A stretch of 64,000 nucleotides of DNA from Paraburkholderia agricolaris (lineage in GTDB: Bacteria; Pseudomonadota; Gammaproteobacteria; Burkholderiales; Burkholderiaceae). Below, one piece after another: positions 17,774 to 26,173 of this stretch (position 1 is its first letter; every line of letters begins with the position of its first letter). The notes below the pieces were generated by a model that saw only the letters and a program-made list of their open reading frames with translations, was not told the origin of the DNA and searched no databases. The DNA is taken from positions 620,001 through 684,000 of the forward strand of contig NZ_QPER01000002.1 of the NCBI RefSeq assembly GCF_009455635.1, written 5' to 3'. Position numbers and translations under genes: made by a program.

Positions 17774-19327
17774 ATGAAAAGACTTTTCGTTTGCTGTGAC
17801 GGCACATGGAACTCGGATAGCGACGAGTTTCAGGGGGTGCCTGTTCCAACTAACGTTGTGCGCTTTTTCAACGCGTTGAGCGAGCGCGGCGAAGATGGCA
17901 TCGAACAGCTTCGGTACTATCACGTCGGCATTGGGGCCAACGAAGGCAGGGTGCGCCGCGTCATTGACGGTGCGCTTGGATTAGGACTCTCCCGGGACAT
18001 TCGAACCGCATACAAGTGGCTGTCCGACCACTACGAAGAAGGTTCTGAAATCTTCGTGATCGGCTTCTCTCGTGGCGCGTTCACGGCGCGAAGCCTGGTG
18101 GGCATGTTGCATCACTGTGGGTTGCCGCACGGGGCAACCTGGGCGCTGGTCAAAGAGGCATGGAACCTGTACCGGCTCGACCCGAAAGTACCGGAAAACG
18201 TCAGCCGGCAGGAACGCTTCCGCCTCGCGCACGGCAAACCGCCGCCCATTCGCTTCCTGGGCGTATGGGAGACGGTGGGCGCGCTCGGCATCCCTGAAAT
18301 TGCGGAGTTATTCGGCCTCGGCAGGCAGCGTTTCGAATTTCATGACACGACGCTGTCGCCAGAAGTTGAACGCGCGGTACAAGCCCTTGCGATTGATGAG
18401 CAGCGCAACAACTTCTTTCCAACCCTGTGGACGGATGCGGATGGCTGCGACCCGGTGCGCGTGACCCAGTTGTGGTTTCCTGGGGTGCACGCTGATGTCG
18501 GTGGCGGCTACAAGGAAACAGGGCTTTCCGATGCCACACTCAAATGGATGATTGCCGAGGCCGCGCGATGCGGCGCGGTGTTTGAGTCAGCCATGCTGGA
18601 GCAGTTGGCCGATGCGGATCAGTTGTCGCCGTCCGCGGTACATGGCGTACTTCACAACTCACTGACTGGCTTCTACAGGAGAATCGGCTTTCGTCCGCGA
18701 TCCTTCCCGTATCTGGCGAAGGATTCGCGAATATGCTCTGAATCGATCTCGGCTCTGGCATTGGCACGACAGGCCGATCCACCTATCTTTCAGGCACCTT
18801 ATCGACCGAACATAAACCCAGCCGTGCCGGTTCAGGTGCGGGTTTTCGCCAGCCCGTTGTGGAACTGGACAGGCATTTTCATGAAGGAGGGCGTGCGTTA
18901 CCGGTTCAAGGTGCCTGACGGTCAAACCTGGCTGGATGGGGACAGCGCGTCGGGCGCGGAGGGAACGCCGGGTAACTGGATGCAACGCCTGCTGGCATGG
19001 TCCAAACGGGTCAAAGGGGCGAACTGGTTCGAACTCTGCGGTGCAATTTCATACCCGGGGGAGTCGGGGGAAGCCGGCGTGCCGCCTGAACCCTTCTACT
19101 TCAGAATCGGTCGAGAGGTGGAGATCAAGGCACCCCACTCAGGTTATCTGTATTGCTTTGCCAACGATGCCAGCTGGGCGTATTGGAATAACCAGGGCAG
19201 TCTGCGGGTTGAGATTGTCGAATCGAACGGCGTGCCGGCCGGCAAGGCGGCATACCCGGCTTCAGACGAAGATCTGACCGCGCCTGCAACAGCGCCCGGA
19301 GGTTATGGAGCAGGCCAGCCGTCGTGA
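17774..19327 (+). CDS. DUF2235 alpha/beta hydrolase with C-terminal lectin-like domain
   Basis: 517 residues. The first ~330 carry the DUF2235 fold, related to Tle1-type T6SS phospholipases: KRLFVCCDGTWN at the very start, the nucleophile elbow IGFSRGAFTARS, WETVGALGIP, and a PGVHADVGGGY segment with the expected acid/base residues. The last ~170 residues form a separate region with a LecA/PA-IL-like jelly-roll pattern, best seen in LYCFANDASWAYWNNQGSL near the end. There is no signal peptide, so the protein is cytoplasmic unless exported by T6SS. AAGGA precedes the ATG. Lipase activity and a delivered-effector role are inferences. No immunity-like small membrane protein is adjacent. Confidence 0.82.
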   Translation: MKRLFVCCDGTWNSDSDEFQGVPVPTNVVRFFNALSERGEDGIEQLRYYHVGIGANEGRVRRVIDGALGLGLSRDIRTAYKWLSDHYEEGSEIFVIGFSRGAFTARSLVGMLHHCGLPHGATWALVKEAWNLYRLDPKVPENVSRQERFRLAHGKPPPIRFLGVWETVGALGIPEIAELFGLGRQRFEFHDTTLSPEVERAVQALAIDEQRNNFFPTLWTDADGCDPVRVTQLWFPGVHADVGGGYKETGLSDATLKWMIAEAARCGAVFESAMLEQLADADQLSPSAVHGVLHNSLTGFYRRIGFRPRSFPYLAKDSRICSESISALALARQADPPIFQAPYRPNINPAVPVQVRVFASPLWNWTGIFMKEGVRYRFKVPDGQTWLDGDSASGAEGTPGNWMQRLLAWSKRVKGANWFELCGAISYPGESGEAGVPPEPFYFRIGREVEIKAPHSGYLYCFANDASWAYWNNQGSLRVEIVESNGVPAGKAAYPASDEDLTAPATAPGGYGAGQPS

Positions 19328-19509
19328 CGCGTCAGGCATTTGTCAGGCGTCGATGACTTTGCGGGTGTGATCGCCATCACTGAACCCGCGACTCTGCTCG
19401 CCCATGCGGTATGGGCAAACCCACGTCCTTTCATCGGCAATACGCTCGAATGCGGTAACGTATTGGGTACTCTATTTTCTGGCAAGCCATATTGAGCTTT
19501 GAGGCACTT

Positions 19510-22017
19510 ATGTTCACGGACGCAGACACAATCACGGACGAACGGGTCGCGCAAATCGCGGATCGTATGGTCGAGGAAGGCCGGAAAGTTTCCCCGGTGA
19601 CCATTTGGCCGGAGCTTCCCGGCGGGTCGATTGTTGCCATTGCAGCGGCTTTGCAACGCTGGCGCGAAGTGAGGCAGCCCGTTACGCCGCCTATGCAGGT
19701 GCAGGCTGCATTGCCGGAGCACATTGCCGAAACCATGATGAGCGCCGCGGATCGGCTCTGGATGGCCGCTCAAGGCGAAGCCGACAAGGCGGTCAGTCAG
19801 CACCTGAGCGCCGTGAACCAGCAACTCGACGCTCTCCGGGTGGAACGGGATGAGGTGCTAGTCGAGTACCAGAAGTCGGCCGAAGAAGTTGCGACCGGGC
19901 ACGAGCGGCATATTGCGCTGACGAATGCGCTGAGTGCTTCCGAGGCTATGTCCGCTCGGCTCACAGCGGAACTCGCGGCCGCGACGAGCTGGGCCGAAGC
20001 GGGCGAGGCTCGCGCGGAAGAACTGGCGCAGCGTGTGTCGACGGAACAGGCCGCGCTGGAGCACACCAGGGCGGAACTCGACGAGGAGCGCAAGGCGCGC
20101 GAAGAGCTGGCCACCGCCGTGTCGAACCAGAACGACGAAATCGCGCGGATGAAGCAGGAGCTCGATGAGGCGCGGCAGGAGATTTCCTCGCTGGGCTTCG
20201 ATTGTCAGGCGAAGTCGGCCGAAGCGGATAAAGCGTCGCAGGAGGCAACTGCGGCGTCGGCGCGAGCGGAAGCGGCCACGGTGCAGGCGAGCGAGAGTCT
20301 CGCACGTGTCGCCGGACTGGAAGCCGAAAGGGATGAGGCGCGTCACGCACTTGAAGCAGAGCGCCAGACAAGCGCAGCGCGACGTGAGGAAGCCGCGATT
20401 CAGTTCGACGAATTGCAGCGCGTGAGCCGGGAACTTGAGGCGGCGCGGGAGCAGGCCGGTGCGATGACCGAAGCGAAAACGGCGGCGGATGCTGAGCTCG
20501 CCAGGATTTCGCAGGAGGCGTCGGCGGCGAGCGCTGAACTGGCGCGAGTCTCGCAGGAGGCGTCGGTGGCGAAGGAGCAGGCGGCGGCTGAGATCGCGCA
20601 GATCTCGCAGGAAGCTGCCGCCACGAGTGCCGAGTTGGCGCGGATTTCGCATGATGCGTCGGCGGCGAAGGAGCGGGCAGAATCGGCGGAACAGCATGCC
20701 GCGACGTTGGCGCAGCGACTTGCGGACCTCGAACAGGCGAAGACGGTTGAAGCGGAGCGGTGGGCTCAGGAATCGAGCGCGGCCTCATCGCGTGCGGACG
20801 CCGCCGCGGCGCAGGTGAGCGAGAGCCTGGCGCGGGTCGCCACATTGGACGCCGACCTGACTGAGGCGCGCAACGCGCTTGCAGCAGAGCAGCAGACGAG
20901 CGCAGCGCGGCGCGAGGAAGCGTCGGTTCAGCTTGGCGAACTACAGCGCGTGACGAGCGAACTCGAGGCGGCGCGGCAACAGGTTAGCGCCATCACGGAG
21001 GCGAAATCCGCTGCGGATGCTGAACTGGCTCAGCTTGCGCAGAATGCGTCGGCGACGAGCGCCGAACTGGCCCGGGTTTCACAAGACGCCTCGGCCGCAA
21101 AGGAACGGGCGGAGGCCGTCGAACAGCATGCCGCGGCGTTGCAGCAGCAGCTTGCCGACCTCGAGCAAGCGAAATCGGCCGATGCGGAACGCTGGGCGCA
21201 GGAGGCCGGCGCGGCCTCGTCGCGCGTAGAAGCGGCCACGGCGCAGGCACATGAGAGCCTGACGCGGCTTGCTGCGCTTGAAGCTGAACTGGGTGAAGCG
21301 CGCAGCGCGCTCGCGGCAGAGCGCGACGCAGGCGTAGCGCGGCACGATGAAGCGTCGCTTCAACTGGGCGAACTGCAGCGTGTGACGAGGGAACTCGAGA
21401 CGGCGCGCGAACAGGTCGGCGCCATCACCGAGGCGAAAACGGCGGCGGAAACTGAGTTGGCTCGGGTATCGCAGAGTGCGTCTGCGACGAGCGAGGAACT
21501 GGCCCGGGTTGCACAAGCCGGTACCAGCGCAAAGGAACGGGCCGAGGCCGCCGAGCAGCACGCCGCGATGTTGGCGCAACGTCTCGCGGAAGTCGAAAAA
21601 ATTCGCGCGGAAGAAGGACGACGCAACCTTCAGCTTGCTACTCAAGCGTCCGAATCTGCGACGGCGGAAGAAGTCGCCGAGTTGCAACGCCAGATCTCGG
21701 CGCAGGCCAAAGCGCATGAGAAGGCTTTTAACGAGCTTAGAGCGATCGCGGAACAGTGGGTCGCGCATGCGAAGGATCTCAAGGAAAGGCTCGGTTCGGC
21801 AAACGAGAAGCTTCTGTTTATCGACTCACGCAGTACAGGAGAAGTGGCGCTCATCCGCAAGCTCTCGTCCGAACTTGAGCGCTTCAAGCCGGATAGCGAT
21901 CTGATATCCCGGGACACGCAGCAAAAGCTGATCGGCGCAACGATGGCCGAGCGGCTTTCGCAGAAGGGTTACCGGTACGACCCGACGACGGCGGTGATGT
22001 CGAAAGTCGAGCGTTGA
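19510..22017 (+). CDS. KfrA-like DNA-binding coiled-coil protein with internal repeats
   Basis: 835-residue protein. The N-terminal ~110 residues resemble the KfrA_N plasmid-type DNA-binding domain (ITDERVAQIADRMVEEGRKVSP, then a WPELPGGS-IVAIAAALQRWRE helical unit). From about residue 115 to the end it is almost entirely Ala/Glu/Gln/Arg-rich coiled coil, including three long repeats (see repeat entry). The ending is KLIGATMAERLSQKGYRYD. KfrA of IncP plasmids is a nucleoid-like, filament-forming regulator; this chromosomal relative is about 2.5 times longer. Start at 19510 has GAGG five bases upstream. No partner genes are apparent; sits alone between the DUF2235 gene and a convergent sigma-factor gene. 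Confidence 0.75.
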   Translation: MFTDADTITDERVAQIADRMVEEGRKVSPVTIWPELPGGSIVAIAAALQRWREVRQPVTPPMQVQAALPEHIAETMMSAADRLWMAAQGEADKAVSQHLSAVNQQLDALRVERDEVLVEYQKSAEEVATGHERHIALTNALSASEAMSARLTAELAAATSWAEAGEARAEELAQRVSTEQAALEHTRAELDEERKAREELATAVSNQNDEIARMKQELDEARQEISSLGFDCQAKSAEADKASQEATAASARAEAATVQASESLARVAGLEAERDEARHALEAERQTSAARREEAAIQFDELQRVSRELEAAREQAGAMTEAKTAADAELARISQEASAASAELARVSQEASVAKEQAAAEIAQISQEAAATSAELARISHDASAAKERAESAEQHAATLAQRLADLEQAKTVEAERWAQESSAASSRADAAAAQVSESLARVATLDADLTEARNALAAEQQTSAARREEASVQLGELQRVTSELEAARQQVSAITEAKSAADAELAQLAQNASATSAELARVSQDASAAKERAEAVEQHAAALQQQLADLEQAKSADAERWAQEAGAASSRVEAATAQAHESLTRLAALEAELGEARSALAAERDAGVARHDEASLQLGELQRVTRELETAREQVGAITEAKTAAETELARVSQSASATSEELARVAQAGTSAKERAEAAEQHAAMLAQRLAEVEKIRAEEGRRNLQLATQASESATAEEVAELQRQISAQAKAHEKAFNELRAIAEQWVAHAKDLKERLGSANEKLLFIDSRSTGEVALIRKLSSELERFKPDSDLISRDTQQKLIGATMAERLSQKGYRYDPTTAVMSKVER
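20281..21640 (+). repeat. Three long in-frame repeats in the KfrA-like coiled coil
   Basis: Units beginning at about 20281, 20812 and 21241 each encode the pattern ESLxRxAxLEAxxxEAR-ALxAE...ELQRVxRELExAREQ...ITEAKxAA, followed by alternating Ala-Ser/Glu-Leu-Ala-Arg heptads. Copies two and three are about 430 bp; the first is longer by an extra block of short Ser-Gln-Glu-Ala-Ser heptads. DNA similarity remains high. Confidence 0.75.
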
Positions 22018-22035
22018 TTGGCGGACTGCAGCAAT

Positions 22036-23304
22036 CTAACTTCCCGCCGATAACAGATCAGTGCGTTTGCGCTGCAGGAACCGGCGCGCAGCCGGATCGC
22101 GCTCGAGTCCGATCGCGAGGTCGTATGCGCCAAGCGCTTCGGCGGTCGCACCGGCACGTGCGAGCAGATCGGCACGCGCGGCCCAGTACGGCTGGTAGTC
22201 GCTCAGTCGCGGATCGTCCGCGTATGGCTCGAGCGCGTCGAGTGCCGCCTGCGGGCCGTCCCGTTCCGCCTGAGCGAGCGCACGGTTCACGGCGACCACC
22301 GGCGACGCTGCGATCGCGAGCAGCGCATCGTAGAGTTGCACGATCTCATCCCAGTTCGGGCGATGCGTCCAGCAGCGGTGGACGTGCGCCGACTGCAGCG
22401 CGGCCTCGAGCTGAAAACGTCCAATGGTGTTGAATGCGCTTGCGCGTCTTAGCAACGCGCTGGCGGCATCGATCATCGGCGCGTTCCATGTCGCCGGATC
22501 CTGAGCCGACAGCGGCACGTACTCGCCGGCTGCATCGCGTCGCGAATCGCGCCGCGCCTGCGCGTACAGCATCAGCGAGAGCAGACCAAGCGTCTCCGGT
22601 TCCTCGGGCAGCAGTTCGACGAGCAGTTGTGCAAGAAACAGCGCCTCGCCGGCGAGATCGCGCCGCTCGGTATCGCTGCCGACCGGATCGGTCCATCCTT
22701 CCGCATACGCTGCATAGACCGCTTCCAGCACCGCAGCGAGCCGCTCGGGCAACTCCTCGCGCTCCGGTACGCTGAACGGAATGCCGGCTTCGCGGATCTT
22801 GTTCTTCGCTCGAACGAGACGCTTGGTCATCGCGGCGGGCGACATCAGGAACGCGGATGCAATCGTCTTCGCTTCGAGCCCCAGCACCACCTGCAGCATG
22901 AGCGGCGTGCGAATCGCCGCCTCGAGCGCCGGGTGCGTGCACGCGAACAGGAGCGCAAGCCGCCGGTCGGGCAACAGGCCGGCTTCGCGCTCGTCGATCT
23001 CGTCGGCGAGGATCGCGAGCTGGTTCACCACTTCATCGCCGACCCGGCGATGGCGCGCGCCGTCGAGCGCCCGGCGGCGCGCAACCGTCATCAGCCACGC
23101 TTCGGGATTCGCGGGGCAGCCGCGCTTCGGCCAGTCCGCGAGCGCGGCCGCAAACGCATCGGCCAGCGCGTCCTCGGCCGCGGCGACGTCGCGGGTACGC
23201 ATCGCCAGCAGCGCGACGAGCTTGCCGTAACTGCGGCGAGCGACCGCCTCCGCAATCGAATGTGCGGCGCCGTCAGCGTCACGGTCGCCGCCGGACGGGT
23301 TCAT
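22036..23304 (-). CDS. ECF42-type RNA polymerase sigma factor
   Basis: 422-residue extracytoplasmic-function sigma factor with a long C-terminal extension (DUF6596 region), the layout of the ECF42 group. Sigma-2 region: YGKLVALLAMRTRDVAAAEDALADAF and NPEAWLMTVARRRALD. Sigma-4 region: LGLEAKTIASAFLMSPAAMTKRLVRAKNKIR. The tail after about residue 200 is helical, TPR-like, ending in GLERDPAARRFLQRKR. The ATG overlaps the stop of the upstream YciI/DGPF gene by four bases (ATGA at 23301-23304). ECF42 factors are known to be encoded next to DGPF proteins rather than classical anti-sigma factors, and the tail is thought to control activity. Confidence 0.92.
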   Translation of the reverse strand: MNPSGGDRDADGAAHSIAEAVARRSYGKLVALLAMRTRDVAAAEDALADAFAAALADWPKRGCPANPEAWLMTVARRRALDGARHRRVGDEVVNQLAILADEIDEREAGLLPDRRLALLFACTHPALEAAIRTPLMLQVVLGLEAKTIASAFLMSPAAMTKRLVRAKNKIREAGIPFSVPEREELPERLAAVLEAVYAAYAEGWTDPVGSDTERRDLAGEALFLAQLLVELLPEEPETLGLLSLMLYAQARRDSRRDAAGEYVPLSAQDPATWNAPMIDAASALLRRASAFNTIGRFQLEAALQSAHVHRCWTHRPNWDEIVQLYDALLAIAASPVVAVNRALAQAERDGPQAALDALEPYADDPRLSDYQPYWAARADLLARAGATAEALGAYDLAIGLERDPAARRFLQRKRTDLLSAGS

Positions 23305-23672
23305 GCAACAGATGGCGCGTCGTAGGGGGCAGTCCAGACCGGGCGCACTTCCATGAGACCGTGCGCCGCGCCGGGACAACGCGACGCCCACGCGATTGCC
23401 GCGTCCAGATTGGGCACGTCGATCAGGTAGTAGCCGGCGAGCTGCTCCTTCGAATCGGAAAACGGTCCGTCAAGCACCTGCGGCTTGCCGTCGACGAGCC
23501 GCACCGTGGTGGCTGTGCTCGTGTGCTGCAACCGGTTGGAGCCCAGCAGCACCTCCGCTTTTTTCAACGACTCGGTGTACGCCTGATAGGCGGCAACCCC
23601 TTGCTGCCGCTCGTTGGCGGTCATCTTGTTCCAGCCGTTCTCTTCCGAATAGATCATCAATAGATATTGCAT
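23301..23672 (-). CDS. YciI/DGPF-family protein paired with the sigma factor
   Basis: 123-residue small soluble protein starting MQYLLMIYSEE and containing the name-giving DGPF tetrapeptide in VLDGPFSDSKEQLAGYYLIDV, then AAIAWASRCPGA. GGAGG lies just upstream of the ATG at 23672; an in-frame ATG 15 bases earlier is less well placed. It is the first gene of a two-gene operon with the ECF42 sigma factor and is the usual target of such factors. Its biochemical activity is unknown; YciI relatives have a ferredoxin-like fold. Confidence 0.9.
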   Translation of the reverse strand: MQYLLMIYSEENGWNKMTANERQQGVAAYQAYTESLKKAEVLLGSNRLQHTSTATTVRLVDGKPQVLDGPFSDSKEQLAGYYLIDVPNLDAAIAWASRCPGAAHGLMEVRPVWTAPYDAPSVA

Positions 23673-23728
23673 ATGAGCCTCCGTCATGGGGTTAGGGCGG
23701 GCGAATGACATTGAGCCGCCATTACAAT

Positions 23729-23755
23729 GACGCTCGGGCCGCATGCTGACGGACA
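23729..23755 (-). promoter_or_regulatory. Candidate ECF42-dependent promoter of the YciI-sigma operon
   Basis: On the minus strand TGTCCG (23755-23750) is followed after exactly 17 bases by CGTC (23732-23729). The ECF42 promoter reported in Streptomyces has a -35 close to TGTCGA and a short -10 of the CGTC/CGAC kind; the match here is four of six plus four of four. The site is 57 bases upstream of the YciI start, appropriate for autoregulation. The remaining gap 23756-23949 shows no gene. Confidence 0.45.
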
Positions 23756-23949
23756 GGTGGCGTCGAAAAAATCGCGAACGGCAGTTGTGTGCCAGGGGAA
23801 TGCAGCAGTATCGGGCCAACCCAGGCTACTGGAGGCCGCCATGGGAATTATCGGCCTACAACCTCAGGTGCGTCACGAACTCTTCCGACAAAAAACGCAG
23901 CGGCCACGCAATGTGGCGAGCCCGCTTTCCTGTGCGCTATCCAACTGCG

Positions 23950-24573
23950 CTATTGCCCATCGTTTCGCCGATTCGCGCCAATCCAGCGGACCTTTCCGTT
24001 AATAAGCGTGATGAAGCGAATCAACACATCAAGCGCTAAACGAACGGCTGCCGCCGAGCCTGGATGAGTACGCAGAAAGTCGGCGATTGGAGGAGACGTG
24101 CGGTAATACAACTGAACCATCGCCCGGCCAGCGGATGATCGATTCAGGACGTGATCGCGGAAGTCTCTCAGCAAGCGCACCTGCGGCGCGTCGTAATCGC
24201 CATACACGGCCGTAGCGAGAAAGCAGCCGAACTTTCGATAGGTCGTGCCACAGAAGGGACAAACGGATTTCTTCGGTTCTCCGCGATAGGTGATCATGCG
24301 CGGGACCATTCGTTTCTGACAGGCTGCGCAAACCACGCGATCGTCCGTGGCCCGTGCGGGTTGCGCGGCACTCGCAGCGCGCTGGATAACGGTGACCCTG
24401 GTGGCGCGAGACGCACGCTTTCCTTGTGTGACTTCAAATTCGACGGTGTCGCCATTTGCGGGGAGTGTCACACCTGAGACGTCTCGCACACTAACGTGAT
24501 ACTCAATATCGTCTTGCCCAACAATAAAACCGTATCCCCTCTTTTGGGAAAACCATTTGACCGTTCCACGCAT
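23950..24573 (-). CDS. Cold-shock domain / zinc-ribbon / CFI-box fusion protein
   Basis: 207 residues with three parts. Residues 1-65 are a cold-shock domain (MRGTVKWFSQKRGYGFIVGQ) in which the second RNP-like element is altered to EYHVSVRDV. About 80-115 is a four-cysteine ribbon (CAAC...CPFC) likely to bind zinc. About 115-190 is a CFI-box-type C-terminal region: CFLATAVYGDYDAPQVRLLR, FRDHVLNRSSAGR, then YYRTSPPIADFL. GGAAGG precedes the ATG at 24573; the longer reading frame to 24717 has no support. Nucleic-acid binding is probable from the cold-shock domain; the CFI-box part has no assigned function. Confidence 0.85.
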   Translation of the reverse strand: MRGTVKWFSQKRGYGFIVGQDDIEYHVSVRDVSGVTLPANGDTVEFEVTQGKRASRATRVTVIQRAASAAQPARATDDRVVCAACQKRMVPRMITYRGEPKKSVCPFCGTTYRKFGCFLATAVYGDYDAPQVRLLRDFRDHVLNRSSAGRAMVQLYYRTSPPIADFLRTHPGSAAAVRLALDVLIRFITLINGKVRWIGANRRNDGQ

Positions 24574-24977
24574 TACGCCACCTTCCGTTATTCGTCTTCG
24601 ATTGTGTCTAAGGCATAGATAGATCACCCCGTATTTCCGCAGCCCGCGACTCCCCGAGTATCGGTAATAATTGGTAACACCTGAGCGGTTTCGACAATAA
24701 AAGACAAAAGTCCACATTGCGGCGGCCGAAAGTCCGTTGCCTACCCCGGACGGCGCTCGTCACGCGCGGATAGCGACCCAGGCCGATGGATTGTGTACGC
24801 CCATGTCGAATTGCGAGTGCATTTGTGGAGTTTTGTCCTGGAGTGCGCAGGATGTGCAACGCATAAGCTATGCTGCGCGTCGAGCAGGCTGGCGCGGCGT
24901 CGTTGCTTGTTGGCCATGCATCGCGCCATGCCGTTGCCTGCCGCTATTCAAACAACTCGTCGTGAACGATTCGTGCC
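24574..24977. other. 404-bp divergent intergenic region
   Basis: Separates the minus-strand cold-shock fusion gene and the plus-strand response-regulator gene and must contain both promoters. No convincing ORF, repeat or strong hairpin was seen. Confidence 0.5.
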
Positions 24978-25682
24978 ATGCCATTCCGGATCCTGTTTGT
25001 CGAAGACGATGACCGCCTGTCGGCGCTGGTCACCGACTATCTGCGCAAACGCGAATACGAAGTCGAGGCGGTGCTGCACGGCAACGAAGCCGTGCAGGCC
25101 ATTCTCGAGCGTCGTCCGGACCTGGCGATTCTCGAAGCGAACCTGTCAGGCAAGGACGGTTTCCAGATTTACTGCGACGCGTGCGAGCAGTTCGACGGGA
25201 TGATCATCATGGTGCCCGAGCGCAACAAACAGTTCGCCGAAGTACTGGGCCTCGAATTCGGCGCGGACGACCCCATACATCAATCCGTCGAACCACGCGT
25301 GCTGCTGGTGCGCATCAAGGCGCAATCGCGCCCCGTGACCACGCGTGCGGCGGAGGCTGCCCAACCCGAGCGCTATACCTTCGGCAAGTTCGAGATCTGC
25401 CGGGCAAGCCGGATGGTCAAGCTCCCGGACGGCAGCCAGCCCGATCTGACATCGGCCGAGTTCGACTTGCTGTGGGCATTGGTGAGTTGCGCGGGCGAGG
25501 TGGTGAGCCGTGACGAGTTGATGCGGCAACTGCGCGGCATCGAATTCGACGGACTCGACCGTACGATCGACGGCGGCATTTCCAAATTGCGCCGCAAGCT
25601 GCACGACGACGCCGGTACGTCGCAGCGCATCAAGACGGTCCGCGGCAAGGGCTATCAGTTCAGCAAGCTGGCCTGGGATTGA
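24978..25682 (+). CDS. OmpR/RstA-like response regulator with a degenerate receiver
   Basis: 234 residues: an N-terminal receiver-like domain (1-115) and a C-terminal winged helix (about 130-232; LTSAEFDLLWALVSCAGEVV, then RTIDGGISKLRRKLHDD and IKTVRGKGYQF). The fold pattern FVEDDDRLSALVTDYLRKREYEV is close to RstA. The acidic pocket residues (E9, D10, D11) remain, but the phospho-acceptor Asp is Glu53 (AILEANLSGKDG), the switch Thr/Ser is Pro80 and the conserved Lys is Gln102. It therefore probably cannot be phosphorylated in the usual way and may be constitutively active or differently controlled. No histidine kinase gene is adjacent. Confidence 0.9.
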   Translation: MPFRILFVEDDDRLSALVTDYLRKREYEVEAVLHGNEAVQAILERRPDLAILEANLSGKDGFQIYCDACEQFDGMIIMVPERNKQFAEVLGLEFGADDPIHQSVEPRVLLVRIKAQSRPVTTRAAEAAQPERYTFGKFEICRASRMVKLPDGSQPDLTSAEFDLLWALVSCAGEVVSRDELMRQLRGIEFDGLDRTIDGGISKLRRKLHDDAGTSQRIKTVRGKGYQFSKLAWD

Positions 25683-25782
25683 AGTCGTGTGCCGCGAACG
25701 CGGTGTTGTTTGAGCAGGCAGTCTGCTGCGGACCTGTAGGCGCCACAGGTTCGCTCCTGAGATCGACAGACAGGGTGCGAGG

Positions 25783-26028
25783 ATGCGGTTCAGTAGGCAC
25801 AGTAATCGAGGTTCAACCGTGGAAGCAAGCAGATGGTTTGCGCCAGGCGATCACCCGCGAGTGGAACGCCAGGGGCAGTTGTGGGCCGTCGCCACACCGG
25901 AGGGTTGGCGCAAGGTGAACCCAGGCGACTGGATCTTGACGGATGGCACGGGAAACTCGTGGCCGATGGGGGATCGCGAGTTTCGCTATTGCTACGAGCC
26001 TGTTGAAGACCGGTCGCCGGATCTTTGA
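25783..26028 (+). CDS. Small conserved hypothetical protein (PGDWI motif)
   Basis: 81-residue product with the pattern VNPGDWILTDGTGNSWPMGD then FRYCYEPV. This resembles small phage and bacterial proteins of unknown role that carry V-x-PGDWII...G..YP...F...YEPV. An upstream part EASRWFAPGDHPRV fits the same family. The start is uncertain, as no good ribosome-binding site precedes the ATG. A strong intrinsic terminator follows 70 bp downstream. Confidence 0.6.
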   Translation: MRFSRHSNRGSTVEASRWFAPGDHPRVERQGQLWAVATPEGWRKVNPGDWILTDGTGNSWPMGDREFRYCYEPVEDRSPDL

Positions 26029-26097
26029 GTATTGCGGGTTGTACGCCGGTTGTACACGGTTCCGGCTCTGGCCCTCGGAGTGGGCCGGAACCCATTT

Positions 26098-26128
26098 AGC
26101 CGGCCCGTATCGGGCCGGCTTTTTTTTT
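26098..26128 (+). terminator. Rho-independent terminator
   Basis: AGCCGGCCCG (26098-26107), loop TAT, perfect complement CGGGCCGGCT (26111-26120), then eight further T residues to 26128. This is a textbook intrinsic terminator for + strand transcripts of the response regulator and the PGDWI gene. It also protects the convergent ABC operon. Confidence 0.92.
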
Positions 26129-26173
26129 AGGCACTTCGCGGAAAGCAGTAGCCGTTGCGCTCAGGTTGGGGGA

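Noticed and set aside
19858..20845. Long minus-strand frames opposite the KfrA-like gene
   Set aside because: Arg/Ser/Pro-rich translation without motifs; a by-product of the repetitive GC-rich coiled-coil gene.
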